From: Bacteroidales bacterium
Lineage (GTDB): Bacteria > Bacteroidota > Bacteroidia > Bacteroidales > GCA-2748055
DNA: 64,000 nt
Reading direction: 5' to 3'
NCBI GenBank assembly: GCA_029210725.1
Contig: JARGFM010000017.1
Coordinates: 1-64,000 of the forward strand
Shown: one piece after another, positions 55,988 to 64,000 of the stretch
Layout: each line of letters opens with the position of its first letter
Position numbering within the stretch: the stretch's first letter is position 1
Translations under genes and position numbers: made by a program
Notes under the pieces: model-generated
What the model was told of the DNA's origin: nothing
Databases searched by the model: none
What the model saw: only the letters and a program-made list of their open reading frames with translations

Positions 55988-57739
55988 ATGAGTTTCAGGC
56001 AGCGTTTATTTCTTTCTTTTTCAGCCATTTTTACAGTTTTTACCCTCCTTGTCCTGGTTTTCCAGTACGAGCGCGAGAAGAATTTCAAGAAACTGCAGCT
56101 GGAAAGCACCCTGGATAATATCACGGAGATTGCTCATAAATATTTGGAAAACAAAGCGATTACCCGCTCGGGCCAGTATATGCTCATGGACTCTATTCTG
56201 GAAATCCTTCCGGCCCGGAACATCCGCCTGACCATGACCGACCGGGGGGGTACCGTGTTGTACGACAGCGAGGTTCCGGATTACAGCTCCATGGAAAACC
56301 ATTTGAGCCGGACTGAGTTTCAGGAGGCACTGGAATCCGGTTCGGGCGGAAATATCAGAAAATCGACCACCACCGGGAAAAGTTACTACTATTATGCGAA
56401 ACGTTACCCGGAATACTATATCAGAACCGCAACCCTCTATGATGTGGGGATCAGGGACCTGCTGAATGTGGAGAGTCTGTTCATTTTCTACCTGGCCCTG
56501 CTCTTCCTGGCGACCTCCATTGTCCTGTTCTATATGACCCGGAGGTTTTCGGAGACCATTAATAAACTTAAGGATTTTACGATCCGCCTGCGCGGCGGCG
56601 AGGAGATCAATGAATCGTTCCAGTTTCCCAAAGATGAACTGGGGATCATTAGCACCCAGATCACATCCTTATACAAGGATTTTAATGATGCACGGAAGAA
56701 GCTGGTGATCGAGAAGAACAAATTGTACAGCCATCTGAGCGTCCTAAACGAAGGGATTGCGTTTTTCTCCCCGCAGAAGGAAAAAGTGCTGGCCAACAAC
56801 CATTTTATACAGAACCTGAACCTGCTGTCGGAAAAGTCGGCCCTTACCGCCGAAAAAATATTCAAGATCCGGGAGTTAAGACCGGTGATAAAGTTTATCG
56901 ACCGGCACCTGGAGGAATCCAGTATGCTCCAGGAGGACGAGCTTCCACATATGGACATGGATCTGCAAAAGGGCAACCGCTACTTCAATGTGAAGTGCTT
57001 CTTTTTCCAGGATAAAAGCTTTGAGATCGTCATCCTGGATACGACCAAACTGGAGAAGCGAAAGCTGATCAAGCAGCAGATGACCTCCAATATTGCCCAT
57101 GAACTGAAAACGCCTGTGGCCACGGTGATGGGATATCTGGAGAGCATCCAGCATGAAAGCATCACACCTGAAAAGAAAGATTACTTCGTGGAGAAGGCTC
57201 ATGCCCAGGCTCAGCGCCTCTCGGAACTGATCGATGATCTCTCCACCCTCAACCGGATTGAGGAAGCAGGCGAGTATTATGAGTTAAATCCCGTATCCAT
57301 AACGCAGGTGGTGGAGGAGGTCCGGGAACAGCTGAGAATGAAACTGGACCAACACCATATCCAGGTACATCTGGATCTTCCCGGGAAACTGGAAATCGAA
57401 GGAAACAGATCCCTGCTGTTCTCCATCTTCTATAACCTCTTCGATAACGCGATCAAATACGGGGGCGATCACATCCAGATCTTTCTTTCCAGCTACCTGG
57501 AAGATAAAAAGAACTACTACTTCTCCTTTGCCAACACAGGTAAGGGTATCGATGACATCCACCTGAACCGCATCTTTGAAAGGTTTTACAGGATCGACGA
57601 CGGACGTTCCAGGAAGACCGGCGGGACCGGCCTGGGCCTGGCCATCGTGAAGAACGCCATCCAGCTGCATAACGGCGAGATCTCCGCCAGGAATTACAGG
57701 GACGGGGGACTGGAGTTCCTCTTCTCCCTGGAAAAGTAG
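55988..57739 (+). CDS. PhoR-like sensor histidine kinase
   Basis: 583 residues from the ATG at 55988, 4 bp after the regulator stop (an ATG at 55964 would overlap it). Membrane helices at about 7-26 and 163-184 flank a periplasmic sensor (27-160). HAMP (185-235), PAS-like (245-352), HisKA NIAHELKTPVATVMG (H371), N-box NLFDNAIKYG (N487), NTGKGID, and the lid GGTGLGLAIVK. All catalytic boxes are intact, unlike the hybrid kinase at 26688. A 21-bp repeat array follows directly. Confidence 0.94.
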   Translation: MSFRQRLFLSFSAIFTVFTLLVLVFQYEREKNFKKLQLESTLDNITEIAHKYLENKAITRSGQYMLMDSILEILPARNIRLTMTDRGGTVLYDSEVPDYSSMENHLSRTEFQEALESGSGGNIRKSTTTGKSYYYYAKRYPEYYIRTATLYDVGIRDLLNVESLFIFYLALLFLATSIVLFYMTRRFSETINKLKDFTIRLRGGEEINESFQFPKDELGIISTQITSLYKDFNDARKKLVIEKNKLYSHLSVLNEGIAFFSPQKEKVLANNHFIQNLNLLSEKSALTAEKIFKIRELRPVIKFIDRHLEESSMLQEDELPHMDMDLQKGNRYFNVKCFFFQDKSFEIVILDTTKLEKRKLIKQQMTSNIAHELKTPVATVMGYLESIQHESITPEKKDYFVEKAHAQAQRLSELIDDLSTLNRIEEAGEYYELNPVSITQVVEEVREQLRMKLDQHHIQVHLDLPGKLEIEGNRSLLFSIFYNLFDNAIKYGGDHIQIFLSSYLEDKKNYYFSFANTGKGIDDIHLNRIFERFYRIDDGRSRKTGGTGLGLAIVKNAIQLHNGEISARNYRDGGLEFLFSLEK

Positions 57740-58256
57740 CGTGGCGGCCCCCGGACAGTTTAGTTTGATCCCCGGAATGTTCATCCAGTCTCCGTACTGT
57801 TTTGTTTGGTCCCCGGACAGTTTGGTTTGATCCCCGGACAGTTTGGTTTGGTCTCCGGACAGTTTAGTTTGGTCTCCGGACAGTTTAGTTTGATCCCCTG
57901 ACTGTTTAGTTTGATCCCCTGACTGTTTAGTTTGATCCCCTGACTGTTTAGTTTGATCCCCTGACTGTTTAGTTTGGTCCCCGGCTTGTTCAGGATTTTG
58001 TGAACGGGAGGATCGCATCGGTTTCTTGGAGGGTTTAAAGAGGGTTGGGGGGGTCGTTTCCCAAAATTTGGAGCGAACAAGGCTGTTACATTTTGTGATT
58101 ATGTTGCATTTCTTATTTTCTTAACCTTTCACGGAGAGTCTTGTAACAGTCACAAATACAATGAGATATAAAACATCAGGCCTGAAATGGCAGATAAATG
58201 GGAAGTAATAGTATTAACAGGATATAACCTGGTTGTTACCACCAAAAAACCGGAAA
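57740..58256. other. 517-bp spacer, mostly a 21-bp repeat array
   Basis: Bases 57749 to about 57990 are the array. From 57990 to 58256 the sequence is ordinary AT-rich leader with no clear hairpin, tRNA or exact TAnnTTTG (nearest is TACATTTTG at 58088-58096, one base too long). Frames over the array on the minus strand are open only because the unit has no stop. Confidence 0.8.
57749..57990. repeat. 21-bp tandem repeat, about 11 copies
   Basis: The largest array of the window. Core unit CCCCGGACAGTTTAGTTTGA followed by T, with sub-variants (CCCCGGACAGTTTGGTTT…, CTCCGGACAGTTTAGTTT…, CCCCTGACTGTTTAGTTT…). Variants are grouped: the four CCCCTGACTG copies are contiguous and identical, which indicates stepwise local amplification. 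There are no spacers, so this is not CRISPR. Confidence 0.95.
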
Positions 58257-59354
58257 ATGAATACCCCCTTTCTTTCCTTCGGGCAGATGTCTGAATTGTT
58301 CAACGTGGAGCATGATTGGCTTTTTGAGAAGTTCCTGGGAAAGTTGAATTCGCACAGGCATTTAATACTCACTGCGGATCAGCACTGGGGGATACAGCAA
58401 TATGTAGAAGAACTGGGATTCCAGCTGGAAGAAAAGCACCGGGATATCCAAATCTGTTATATAGATGTGAGACTGGCTCAGACATCTGCATCCTTTCTCG
58501 ACCTCTTCCAGACCATGCTCCGTCAAAAATTCCAAGAGGTGGTACAAGTGGAAGAAGTCCCCTCTGGCAGTGTGGCATCGCTCAGGCTGCCCTCTGTCAT
58601 AGCCCGAAAAAAAAGAATTCGTGTGGGGGTCTTCCTGTCCAATGTCCATTTGTTTCACCGCTTCAGGGATGCAGATTCCTTCCTGAGAATATTCAGACGA
58701 TATTCCATAAATCAAAAGAATTGCATTTTCTGCCTCTATGGTATTAATACGGTTCATTTCAGGAAACTGGTCCACGCTCCCGGCCCCCTTTCCGGCCTGG
58801 GCCAGCTTTTTGAGTTAAGGCACGATCCTGCAAAACACCGGTCTGCCGGCATTAGAAAGCTTTTCCACGAAAACAATAAAAGGATGGGCTATCAAATTTC
58901 GATCCTGATGTCCTACATCGTAGACAACCATCCATTCTATCTGAAGCTTTTTGCCTGGCATGTATTGATCAGGACCCGGAACCAGTGTACAATGAAGATC
59001 ATGGACGTGGCATTGAATGATCTTCTCCTTCATTTTGAGCCTCAATTCCTAAAGACCGTGGAAAAACTAACACCCAGGCAGTTAAATTATTTGCATGCCC
59101 TGGTGAAGGAAGGTTCTAAACTCTGTTCTCAGAAAACCATGAAGGCTTACCAGCTTGGATCGTCCGGTCATGTCTCCCGGATTAAACAAAGCCTGGAAAG
59201 CAAGGAAATCATTGACACAGGCGGCCATACCACTGTTTTTGCGGATCCTCTTTTCAGAGAATGGCTTAAAAACCGCTATTTCAAATCCGGCTCGCTGCTG
59301 CATCCCGGCTCGCTGCATCATCGCCGGAGGACCCCGGTGATCTCCCCCATGTAG
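58257..59354 (+). CDS. STAND-like pseudo-ATPase with winged helix
   Basis: 365 residues from the ATG at 58257 (a TTG eight codons earlier is not preferred). The layout resembles the archaeal-type/STAND AAA ATPases common in Bacteroidetes: an N-terminal NTPase-like region, a DNHPFYLKLFAWH helix (223-235) and a C-terminal winged helix (270-340; LTPRQLNYLHALVKEG … YQLGSSGHVSRIKQSLESKE). But the P-loop position reads LILTADQHWGIQQYV (36-50) with no GKT/S, and the Walker B strand reads RVGVFLSNVHLF with no acidic pair. So it probably does not hydrolyse ATP and may be a DNA- or partner-binding protein. The C-terminus contains an 18-bp duplication and overlaps the convergent gene by 37 bp. Confidence 0.7.
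   Translation: MNTPFLSFGQMSELFNVEHDWLFEKFLGKLNSHRHLILTADQHWGIQQYVEELGFQLEEKHRDIQICYIDVRLAQTSASFLDLFQTMLRQKFQEVVQVEEVPSGSVASLRLPSVIARKKRIRVGVFLSNVHLFHRFRDADSFLRIFRRYSINQKNCIFCLYGINTVHFRKLVHAPGPLSGLGQLFELRHDPAKHRSAGIRKLFHENNKRMGYQISILMSYIVDNHPFYLKLFAWHVLIRTRNQCTMKIMDVALNDLLLHFEPQFLKTVEKLTPRQLNYLHALVKEGSKLCSQKTMKAYQLGSSGHVSRIKQSLESKEIIDTGGHTTVFADPLFREWLKNRYFKSGSLLHPGSLHHRRRTPVISPM
59288..59323. repeat. 18-bp tandem duplication in the pseudo-ATPase 3' end
   Basis: CGGCTCGCTGCTGCATCC (59288) is followed by CGGCTCGCTGCATCATCG (59306). It codes for the GSLLHP/GSLHHR pair beyond the last conserved residues and ends just before the overlap with the flavin reductase-like gene. Confidence 0.7.
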
Positions 59355-59869
59355 AAGCGGTGAAAATCCCCGGCAGCGTAGTGTTTTCGGGCAATCTCCG
59401 GAACCAGGAAGTTTTCGGCTTTCAGGTCATCCACGTAGAGTTTGCGGCACTCCATCACCAGCCGGGCCTCCCGGAAGAAGACATTCCCGCTTTCCGTAGC
59501 CACGGGAGTCAGTCCGGTCTCGGCGGCCTTATCATGGTCGCGGCCCGAGCGGGAACCGCAGAACTGCAGGGCCTTACGGTATTCCTCGGTAAAAAAGCTC
59601 AGGGTGAAGTAGCTGTATTTCTCGGCAAATTCGAAGGTGTAGCGTTGGGGGCGTATCCACCCGATGGCCACCGGCAGGTTCCACATGATGCCCATATGGC
59701 CCCAGCTGGCGGTCATGGTGTTGTAGTCCTCCGGGGTGCCGGCGGTAATCAGCATCCAGTCCTTATCCAGCAGTTTGAATACGTTGTCGGTGATCTCTGT
59801 GGGTTTGATGGCTGAAAAATCTTGCATGAATTTGTCTGTTTTTCCTGGAAGGGATTTGGTTTTATTCAT
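59318..59869 (-). CDS. Flavin reductase-like (FMN-binding split barrel) protein
   Basis: 183 residues from the ATG at 59869, which overlaps the lnt stop (ATGA); an ATG at 59827 (MQDFSAIKPTEI) is an alternative. Split-barrel features: DKDWMLITAGTPEDYNTMTA, SWGHMGIMWNLPVAIGWIRP, QRYTFEFAEKYSYFTLSFFT. Residues in this family bind FMN and reduce flavins or small substrates with NAD(P)H; the true substrate cannot be read. Co-transcribed after lnt. Confidence 0.82.
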   Translation of the reverse strand: MNKTKSLPGKTDKFMQDFSAIKPTEITDNVFKLLDKDWMLITAGTPEDYNTMTASWGHMGIMWNLPVAIGWIRPQRYTFEFAEKYSYFTLSFFTEEYRKALQFCGSRSGRDHDKAAETGLTPVATESGNVFFREARLVMECRKLYVDDLKAENFLVPEIARKHYAAGDFHRFYMGEITGVLRR

Positions 59870-61518
59870 TTTTTAATATACCGGAACACAAAGCTGTAGA
59901 GCAGCAGGATCACGGTCAGCAGGACCGCAATGCGTCCCAGGTAGTCGCCGTGCTTTACATAGAAGGTCAGCCGGTCGTTTTTGTTGAGGGTGCCGCGAAG
60001 GCCCGAGCGCTCCCACCATCCGATGCGGGCCAGTTCCACGCCCCGCTGGTCGATCAGCGAGCTGATGCCGGTATTGGCACTGCGGGCTACGCTGCGGCGG
60101 GTTTCGATGGCCCTCAGGCGGGCATAGCTGTTGTGCTGGCGGTGGCCCGGAGTGTTTTTCCACCAGCCGTCGTTGGTAATAATAAAGAGGAAATGGGCGC
60201 CCGCCTCACTCACGTAGTCGGTCACATATTCGCCAAATACCGACTCCCAGCAAATGACCGGGGCCACCCGGGTACCGTCCCGGGGGGAGGCAAAGGTCTC
60301 CCGGAACTCCTGGGTGCCATTGCCCCGCATGGTCCCTCCCAGCTCCACCACCAGATTCTCCAGGAAACTTAGCAGCTCCTTGTGAGGCATTTTTTCGACC
60401 CCGGTGACCAGCATGGACTTGTGATACACGGGAATCTCCCCGCTGGCATCCAGCTGGAAGGCCGAGTTAAAATAGTCCCAGCGGTCGGGCCCCTGGCGGT
60501 AGGGCCGGCTGGTGGAGGTGAATTCCGAGGGCTCCTTGTAAAGCTTGTAGGTGCTGGCCCCGATCACCAGCTTGGCTTTCGGATAATCTTTCAGGAAAGC
60601 CTGCAGCTTCCGGACCTCGGGATGCTGGTCGATCAGTGATAACCACAGGCCCGGACTGTTAATAAAGGTCTCCGGGCCAATGATATATTCGGTCTCCGCG
60701 GTCACCAGCGAATCGGCAATTTGCAGCAGGAATTCGGTTTGCTGCTCCTGCGGAATGGCCCCGAACTTCTCAAAGGGATCAATATTGGGTTGCAGCACCA
60801 CCATCTCGTAGGGGTCCTCCATCTCCTCGTAACTCAGGAAACGAACCAGGGAGATAAGCATGGGGATGACCAGCAGTCCCAGTACCCAGCCGATCCGGGT
60901 TCGGTTGGCCGCTATCGAGGCTTTGACTCCCGAAGAGCCTCTGGTACCCAAAGTGCGTTTGGCCAGCCAGCCCTTCACCAGTTTAAAGAAAAAAACATTC
61001 ATCAACAGCACCCAGAGCGATCCTCCCAGGGCCCCGGTCCACTCGTACCACTGGATCAGAACTACGTCATTGGCAAATCCGTTCCCCAGCACCAGCCAGG
61101 GAAAGTTGACCTGGGCCCTCAAATACAGAAATTCGAAGGCCAGCCAGAAGACCACAAAGGCGGCATAGCCCAGCCGGTCGCCCAGCTTTCTGCGCACCCG
61201 GTGAAACAGCAGGAAGGTCAGCGTCATGTAACCGCCATTGACGATCACCGAGGCCACGATACCGGTCCAGGTGGCCCAGTAGACCCACCAGGTGGTCAGG
61301 ATCACAAACAGCCCAAAGGCGAGCATGGCATATCCCGTGACCGAGCCTTTGCGGTCTTTCCGGGCGTGCTTTGCCTTCCGTTTTGCGATCTCCTCCTCCA
61401 CAAAGAGCAGCGGCACAAAGCCCACCATCAGATAAAAACCGGTCCCCCAGCGAAAGAAGGGAAAGGAGAGCAGGAGGGCCGACAGCAGGGCCAGCAGGAG
61501 CAAACGGGAACGTTTCAT
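59866..61518 (-). CDS. lnt: Apolipoprotein N-acyltransferase
   Basis: 550 residues. About seven membrane helices in the N-terminal 225 residues, then a periplasmic nitrilase-type domain with the catalytic triad Glu (YIIGPETFIN), Lys (PVYHKSMLVTGVE) and Cys (PVICWESVFGEYV), and a last helix near the C-terminus. It adds the third acyl chain to lipoproteins such as GldD here. An extra soluble loop with Lys/Arg (KRKAKHARKDRKGS) is present near residue 50. Divergent from the acyltransferase at 61678. Confidence 0.95.
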   Translation of the reverse strand: MKRSRLLLLALLSALLLSFPFFRWGTGFYLMVGFVPLLFVEEEIAKRKAKHARKDRKGSVTGYAMLAFGLFVILTTWWVYWATWTGIVASVIVNGGYMTLTFLLFHRVRRKLGDRLGYAAFVVFWLAFEFLYLRAQVNFPWLVLGNGFANDVVLIQWYEWTGALGGSLWVLLMNVFFFKLVKGWLAKRTLGTRGSSGVKASIAANRTRIGWVLGLLVIPMLISLVRFLSYEEMEDPYEMVVLQPNIDPFEKFGAIPQEQQTEFLLQIADSLVTAETEYIIGPETFINSPGLWLSLIDQHPEVRKLQAFLKDYPKAKLVIGASTYKLYKEPSEFTSTSRPYRQGPDRWDYFNSAFQLDASGEIPVYHKSMLVTGVEKMPHKELLSFLENLVVELGGTMRGNGTQEFRETFASPRDGTRVAPVICWESVFGEYVTDYVSEAGAHFLFIITNDGWWKNTPGHRQHNSYARLRAIETRRSVARSANTGISSLIDQRGVELARIGWWERSGLRGTLNKNDRLTFYVKHGDYLGRIAVLLTVILLLYSFVFRYIKK

Positions 61519-61564
61519 GAAATGGGCTGCTTTAATAGATTCATGCGTAAAGATAAACTTTCTC

Positions 61565-61572
61565 TATCTTTG
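61565..61572 (+). promoter_or_regulatory. Promoter -7 element of the fused acyltransferase
   Basis: TATCTTTG matches TAnnTTTG; RNA would start near 61579, giving a leader of about 100 bases. On the opposite strand TATCTTTA (61555-61548) is a one-mismatch candidate for lnt, so the 159-bp spacer looks like a divergent pair. Confidence 0.55.
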
Positions 61573-61608
61573 TAACACATTCTGGGTGTATGCCGGGGGC
61601 GAATCTTA

Positions 61609-61648
61609 GGCTTCAGCAATAAATCCCGGGCTCCGGCGATAAACCCTT
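61609..61648. repeat. 20-bp imperfect duplication in acyltransferase leader
   Basis: GGCTTCAGCAATAAATCCCG (61609-61628) and GGCTCCGGCGATAAACCCTT (61629-61648) agree at 14 of 20 positions. Two copies only, so chance or old duplication is possible. Confidence 0.45.
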
Positions 61649-61677
61649 GGCACCAACTTTATATTAAAACTACGAGA

Positions 61678-63483
61678 TTGAAACTGGTCGAAACAGACGA
61701 ATTTATTAAAGCCGCGCGTCTGAAAAGAGGGATGGGAGGCGCAAGTGCCGCAAAGGTGCTGATGACTGTGCTGCGTATTAACAAGCTGAACAAGCTTTAT
61801 GAGGAGATCAGTCACCTCAGGGGCATGGACTTCATCGATGCACTCATCGACAGGTTGAAACTGGACTATGAGATCAGCGGGGAGGAGCTGGCCAAGTTTC
61901 CCAAAACCGGGGCCTTTATCACCGTTTCCAACCATCCCTTCGGGGGGATCGACGGGATGCTGCTGGTGAAGGTCCTTTCGGCGGTACGTCCCGACATCAA
62001 GGTGATGTCCAACTTTGTGCTCAACAAGATCGAACCGGTGTCGGAATATATGCTGCCGGTGAATCCCTTTGAACGCAGAAAGGAGGCCAAATCCAGCCTG
62101 GGCGGCGTGAAGATGGCTCTCGAGCAGCTGCAGAGCGGGGGAGTGCTGGGGATGTTCCCGGCAGGAGAAGTGTCCAGCTACAACGAAGATAATTACGGGA
62201 TCAGCGACCGGGAATGGCAGTACCCGGCCATGAAGATGATCAAGAAGGCAGAGGTTCCGGTGGTTCCGGTCTATTTCCAGGGTTCCAACTCCCGGCTCTT
62301 CCATATCCTTGGGCTCATCCACCCCTCCCTGCGTACCGTTCGCCTTCCTGCCGAAGTATTTAATAAGAAACACAAAAAGATCCGGATCCGCATAGGAAAT
62401 CCGGTAAGCGTAAAGGAGCAGGAGAGTTTTACCGATATCAGCACCTATGGGCGCTACCTGCGGGCCAAAACCTACGCCCTGGGTTCGGTCCTGGAAGTGA
62501 AAAAGTTCTTCAGGCCCCGCATCAACCGGAACAAAAAGCCCGAGGCCATTGCCGAAGCCATCCCCGCAGGGCTCATCCTGGATGAAATCGAGAAGATCCG
62601 CGAGGAATATTCCCTCTTTTCCAGCGATCAGTTTGATGTATTCTGCACCCCCAGTACGGAGATCCCGCAGATCATGCAGGAGCTGGGCAGGCTCCGGGAG
62701 ATCACTTTCCGCGAGGTGGGCGAGGGAACCAACCGCTCCGTGGACCTGGATGAGTACGACCTCTACTACAACCAGCTCTTTGTCTGGGATAACCAGGAAA
62801 ACAAGATTGTCGGGGCCTACCGGGTGGGAAAGGGCGAGGAGATCCTGCGGCGTTACGGGGTCAAGGGCTTCTACCTGCAGAGCCTCTTCCGGATGAACCG
62901 CCGTTTCCATCCCACACTCAGGCAGTCGCTGGAGCTGGGGCGTTCCTTTATCATCAAGGAGTACCAGCGCCGGCCCATGCCGCTCTTCCTGCTCTGGAAA
63001 GGGATCCTTTACTTCCTGCTGAAGCACAGCGAGTACCGCTACCTGATCGGTCCGGTCAGTATCAGCAACTACTTCTCGCAGTTTTCACGCGGACTTATCA
63101 TGCAGTATATCCGTGCCCATCACTTCGACCGGAAGCTTGCGCGTTATGTGAGGCCACGTACCCGCTACAATGTCCCCGGTTTCAACGTGGACGAGGAGGT
63201 CATCCTGGAGAACACCGACGATTTGAACAAGTTTGACCGTTTAATCAAAGAGGTGGAGCCCAACGACTATTCCATGCCCATCCTGCTCAAGCGCTACCTG
63301 AAACTCAACGGACGCATCATCGGCTTCAACCTGGATCCCAAGTTTAACGATGCCCTTGACGGCTTGCTGGTGCTCGACCTGTATGATGTGCCCATGGAGA
63401 CCATTGCCTCTCTCTCCAAAGAGATCAACGACGATTCCATCCTGGAGCGTTTCATGGCCGGGAAAAATGATCCTCTCCTGTAA
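61678..63483 (+). CDS. Fused O-/N-acyltransferase (OlsF/GlsF type)
   Basis: 601 residues from a TTG (MKLVETDEFIKAARLKRGMG); no ATG is available close by. N-terminal half (about 20-280): PlsC-type acyltransferase with SNHPFGGIDG (H86, D92) and the GMFPAGEVS substrate block. C-terminal half (about 300-590): OlsB/hemolysin-like N-acyltransferase of GNAT type (FREVGEGTNRSVDLDEYD; VGAYRVGKGEEILRRYG; LELGRSFIIKEYQRRP; IGPVSISNYF). Fused enzymes of this kind make ornithine or glycine aminolipids in Serratia (OlsF) and some Bacteroidetes; Bacteroides uses separate GlsB/GlsA (recalled). It probably makes acylated amino-acid membrane lipids. Confidence 0.88.
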   Translation: MKLVETDEFIKAARLKRGMGGASAAKVLMTVLRINKLNKLYEEISHLRGMDFIDALIDRLKLDYEISGEELAKFPKTGAFITVSNHPFGGIDGMLLVKVLSAVRPDIKVMSNFVLNKIEPVSEYMLPVNPFERRKEAKSSLGGVKMALEQLQSGGVLGMFPAGEVSSYNEDNYGISDREWQYPAMKMIKKAEVPVVPVYFQGSNSRLFHILGLIHPSLRTVRLPAEVFNKKHKKIRIRIGNPVSVKEQESFTDISTYGRYLRAKTYALGSVLEVKKFFRPRINRNKKPEAIAEAIPAGLILDEIEKIREEYSLFSSDQFDVFCTPSTEIPQIMQELGRLREITFREVGEGTNRSVDLDEYDLYYNQLFVWDNQENKIVGAYRVGKGEEILRRYGVKGFYLQSLFRMNRRFHPTLRQSLELGRSFIIKEYQRRPMPLFLLWKGILYFLLKHSEYRYLIGPVSISNYFSQFSRGLIMQYIRAHHFDRKLARYVRPRTRYNVPGFNVDEEVILENTDDLNKFDRLIKEVEPNDYSMPILLKRYLKLNGRIIGFNLDPKFNDALDGLLVLDLYDVPMETIASLSKEINDDSILERFMAGKNDPLL

Positions 63484-63544
63484 TTCAGCTTTGATTTATC
63501 CGCTTTTTTGGCTTATTTGCGTCTTCATTTAATCCCGTTTTTTC

Positions 63545-64000
63545 ATGCGAACATGGATCCCCCTGCTGGTCACAGTCCTGGTTCTTACAGGCTGTGCCGA
63601 TTCTGAAACCAGACTGGTAAAAAAAGCCGCCCGTATTCATGAGGCGGCTTATACGGTTGACAGCCATACCGACACCCCCCTGCGGCTGAACCGGATGGGT
63701 TACGATTTTGGAGTGCGGAACGATCCCCGCGAGACCCGCAGCAAGATCGACCTGCCCAGGATGAAGGAGGGCGGCATGGACGGGATCTGGTTCGCCGTCT
63801 TTGTGGGGCAGGGCGAGCGCAGCCCGGAAGGCAACCGGAGGGCCATGGAAGAGGCCCTGGAGATCACGAAGCAGATCTACCAAACCGTGGAAAAGTACCC
63901 GGCTGACCTGGAGGTGGCCACCCGCTCCGGCGATCTGGCCCGGATCGCCAAAAAAGGGAAACATGCCATCTACATAGGCCTGGAGAACGGCTATCCCCTG
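63545..64000 (+). CDS. Membrane dipeptidase (M19) lipoprotein, 3' truncated by window
   Basis: 152 codons to the window edge, frame open throughout. The start MRTWIPLLVTVLVLTGCADS is a lipoprotein signal with Cys17. Then AYTVDSHTDTPLRLNR, holding the HxD zinc pair of renal-dipeptidase-type M19 peptidases, IDLPRMKEGGMDGIWFAVFV, and AIYIGLENGYPL, which carries the bridging Glu. It cleaves dipeptides, probably at the cell surface. 61 bp after the acyltransferase gene. An 8-bp hairpin (63624-63631 with 63643-63650) lies inside the coding region. Confidence 0.88.
   Translation, partial: MRTWIPLLVTVLVLTGCADSETRLVKKAARIHEAAYTVDSHTDTPLRLNRMGYDFGVRNDPRETRSKIDLPRMKEGGMDGIWFAVFVGQGERSPEGNRRAMEEALEITKQIYQTVEKYPADLEVATRSGDLARIAKKGKHAIYIGLENGYPL

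Noticed and set aside
57749-57990. CRISPR array
   Set aside because: Units are contiguous with no unique spacers, and no cas genes are in the window.
57284-58018. 244-codon minus frame with SGDQTK repeats
   Set aside because: The repeat unit has no stop in any minus frame, so the open frame is a by-product of the 21-bp array and runs into the kinase gene antisense.
60721-61575. 284-codon open frame on the plus strand
   Set aside because: Antisense to lnt; Gln/His/Pro-rich shadow product.
61606-63027. 473-codon open frame on the minus strand
   Set aside because: Antisense to the fused acyltransferase, which has clear catalytic motifs; the antisense product shows none.
63624-63650. Perfect 8-bp hairpin AAGCCGCC/GGCGGCTT as a terminator
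   Set aside because: It lies inside the dipeptidase reading frame, has no T tract and comes 80 bases after the start codon.

Overview
The window is a chromosomal stretch of a Bacteroidetes bacterium, probably a marine or sediment Bacteroidales/Marinilabiliales relative. The taxon is an inference from gene content: the EF-G2 paralogue, gldE/gldD, a protein with a type IX secretion (T9SS) sorting tail, bacterial GGGP synthase, zinc-free L36, mutY-ssb-gldE-gldD synteny, several TAnnTTTG (-7) promoters, and A-rich rather than Shine-Dalgarno leaders before most starts. No rRNA, tRNA, CRISPR, prophage or intact insertion sequence was seen.

Layout. 1-1.6 kb: an N-terminal gene fragment, a PLD-like gene and a repeat-bearing spacer. 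1.6-3.7 kb: an EF-G2-type elongation factor without the catalytic His, on the minus strand. 4.0-22.2 kb: one long str-S10-spc-alpha superoperon (rpsL to rplQ, with fusA, secY, map, infA, rpoA; no tuf, no adk) closed by a strong terminator. 22.3-25.2 kb: enolase and citrate synthase. 25.2-28.4 kb: a SpoIIE-type phosphatase with an apparent internal deletion, tail-to-tail with a degenerate hybrid histidine kinase. 28.5-33.1 kb: two exported proteins of unknown function, hisS and a histidine ammonia-lyase. 33.1-39.2 kb: an ECF sigma/anti-sigma/Spy-like operon, a VWA protein, and a LytS/LytTR-type two-component pair. 39.3-45.8 kb: a T9SS-exported M14 carboxypeptidase, ychF, transketolase and a catalytically dead PafA-like protein. 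45.8-51 kb: a minus-strand run mutY, ssb, gldE, gldD, phosphopantetheinyl transferase, GGGP synthase. 51-57.7 kb: HU, a 30-residue COX24-type ribosomal peptide, RNase G, DsbD and a PhoB/PhoR-like pair. 57.7-64 kb: a 21-bp repeat array, a winged-helix pseudo-ATPase, a flavin reductase-like gene, lnt, an OlsF/GlsF-type fused acyltransferase and the start of an M19 dipeptidase lipoprotein.

The most unusual signal is spread over the window. At least twelve loci carry short direct tandem repeats (15-33 bp units, nearly always a multiple of 3). Their unit sequences are mostly unrelated, and they sit at gene starts, gene ends, junctions or inter-domain linkers. Inside the 18-kb ribosomal operon only the very last coding tail (rplQ) has one. 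In several cases the repeat has been absorbed into protein (gldD, carboxypeptidase and ammonia-lyase N-termini, MutY linker, L17 tail) or spans a stop codon (gldE, transketolase). A second theme is proteins that keep a family fold but have lost active-site residues: EF-G2, the PafA-like protein, the hybrid kinase and the STAND-like pseudo-ATPase.
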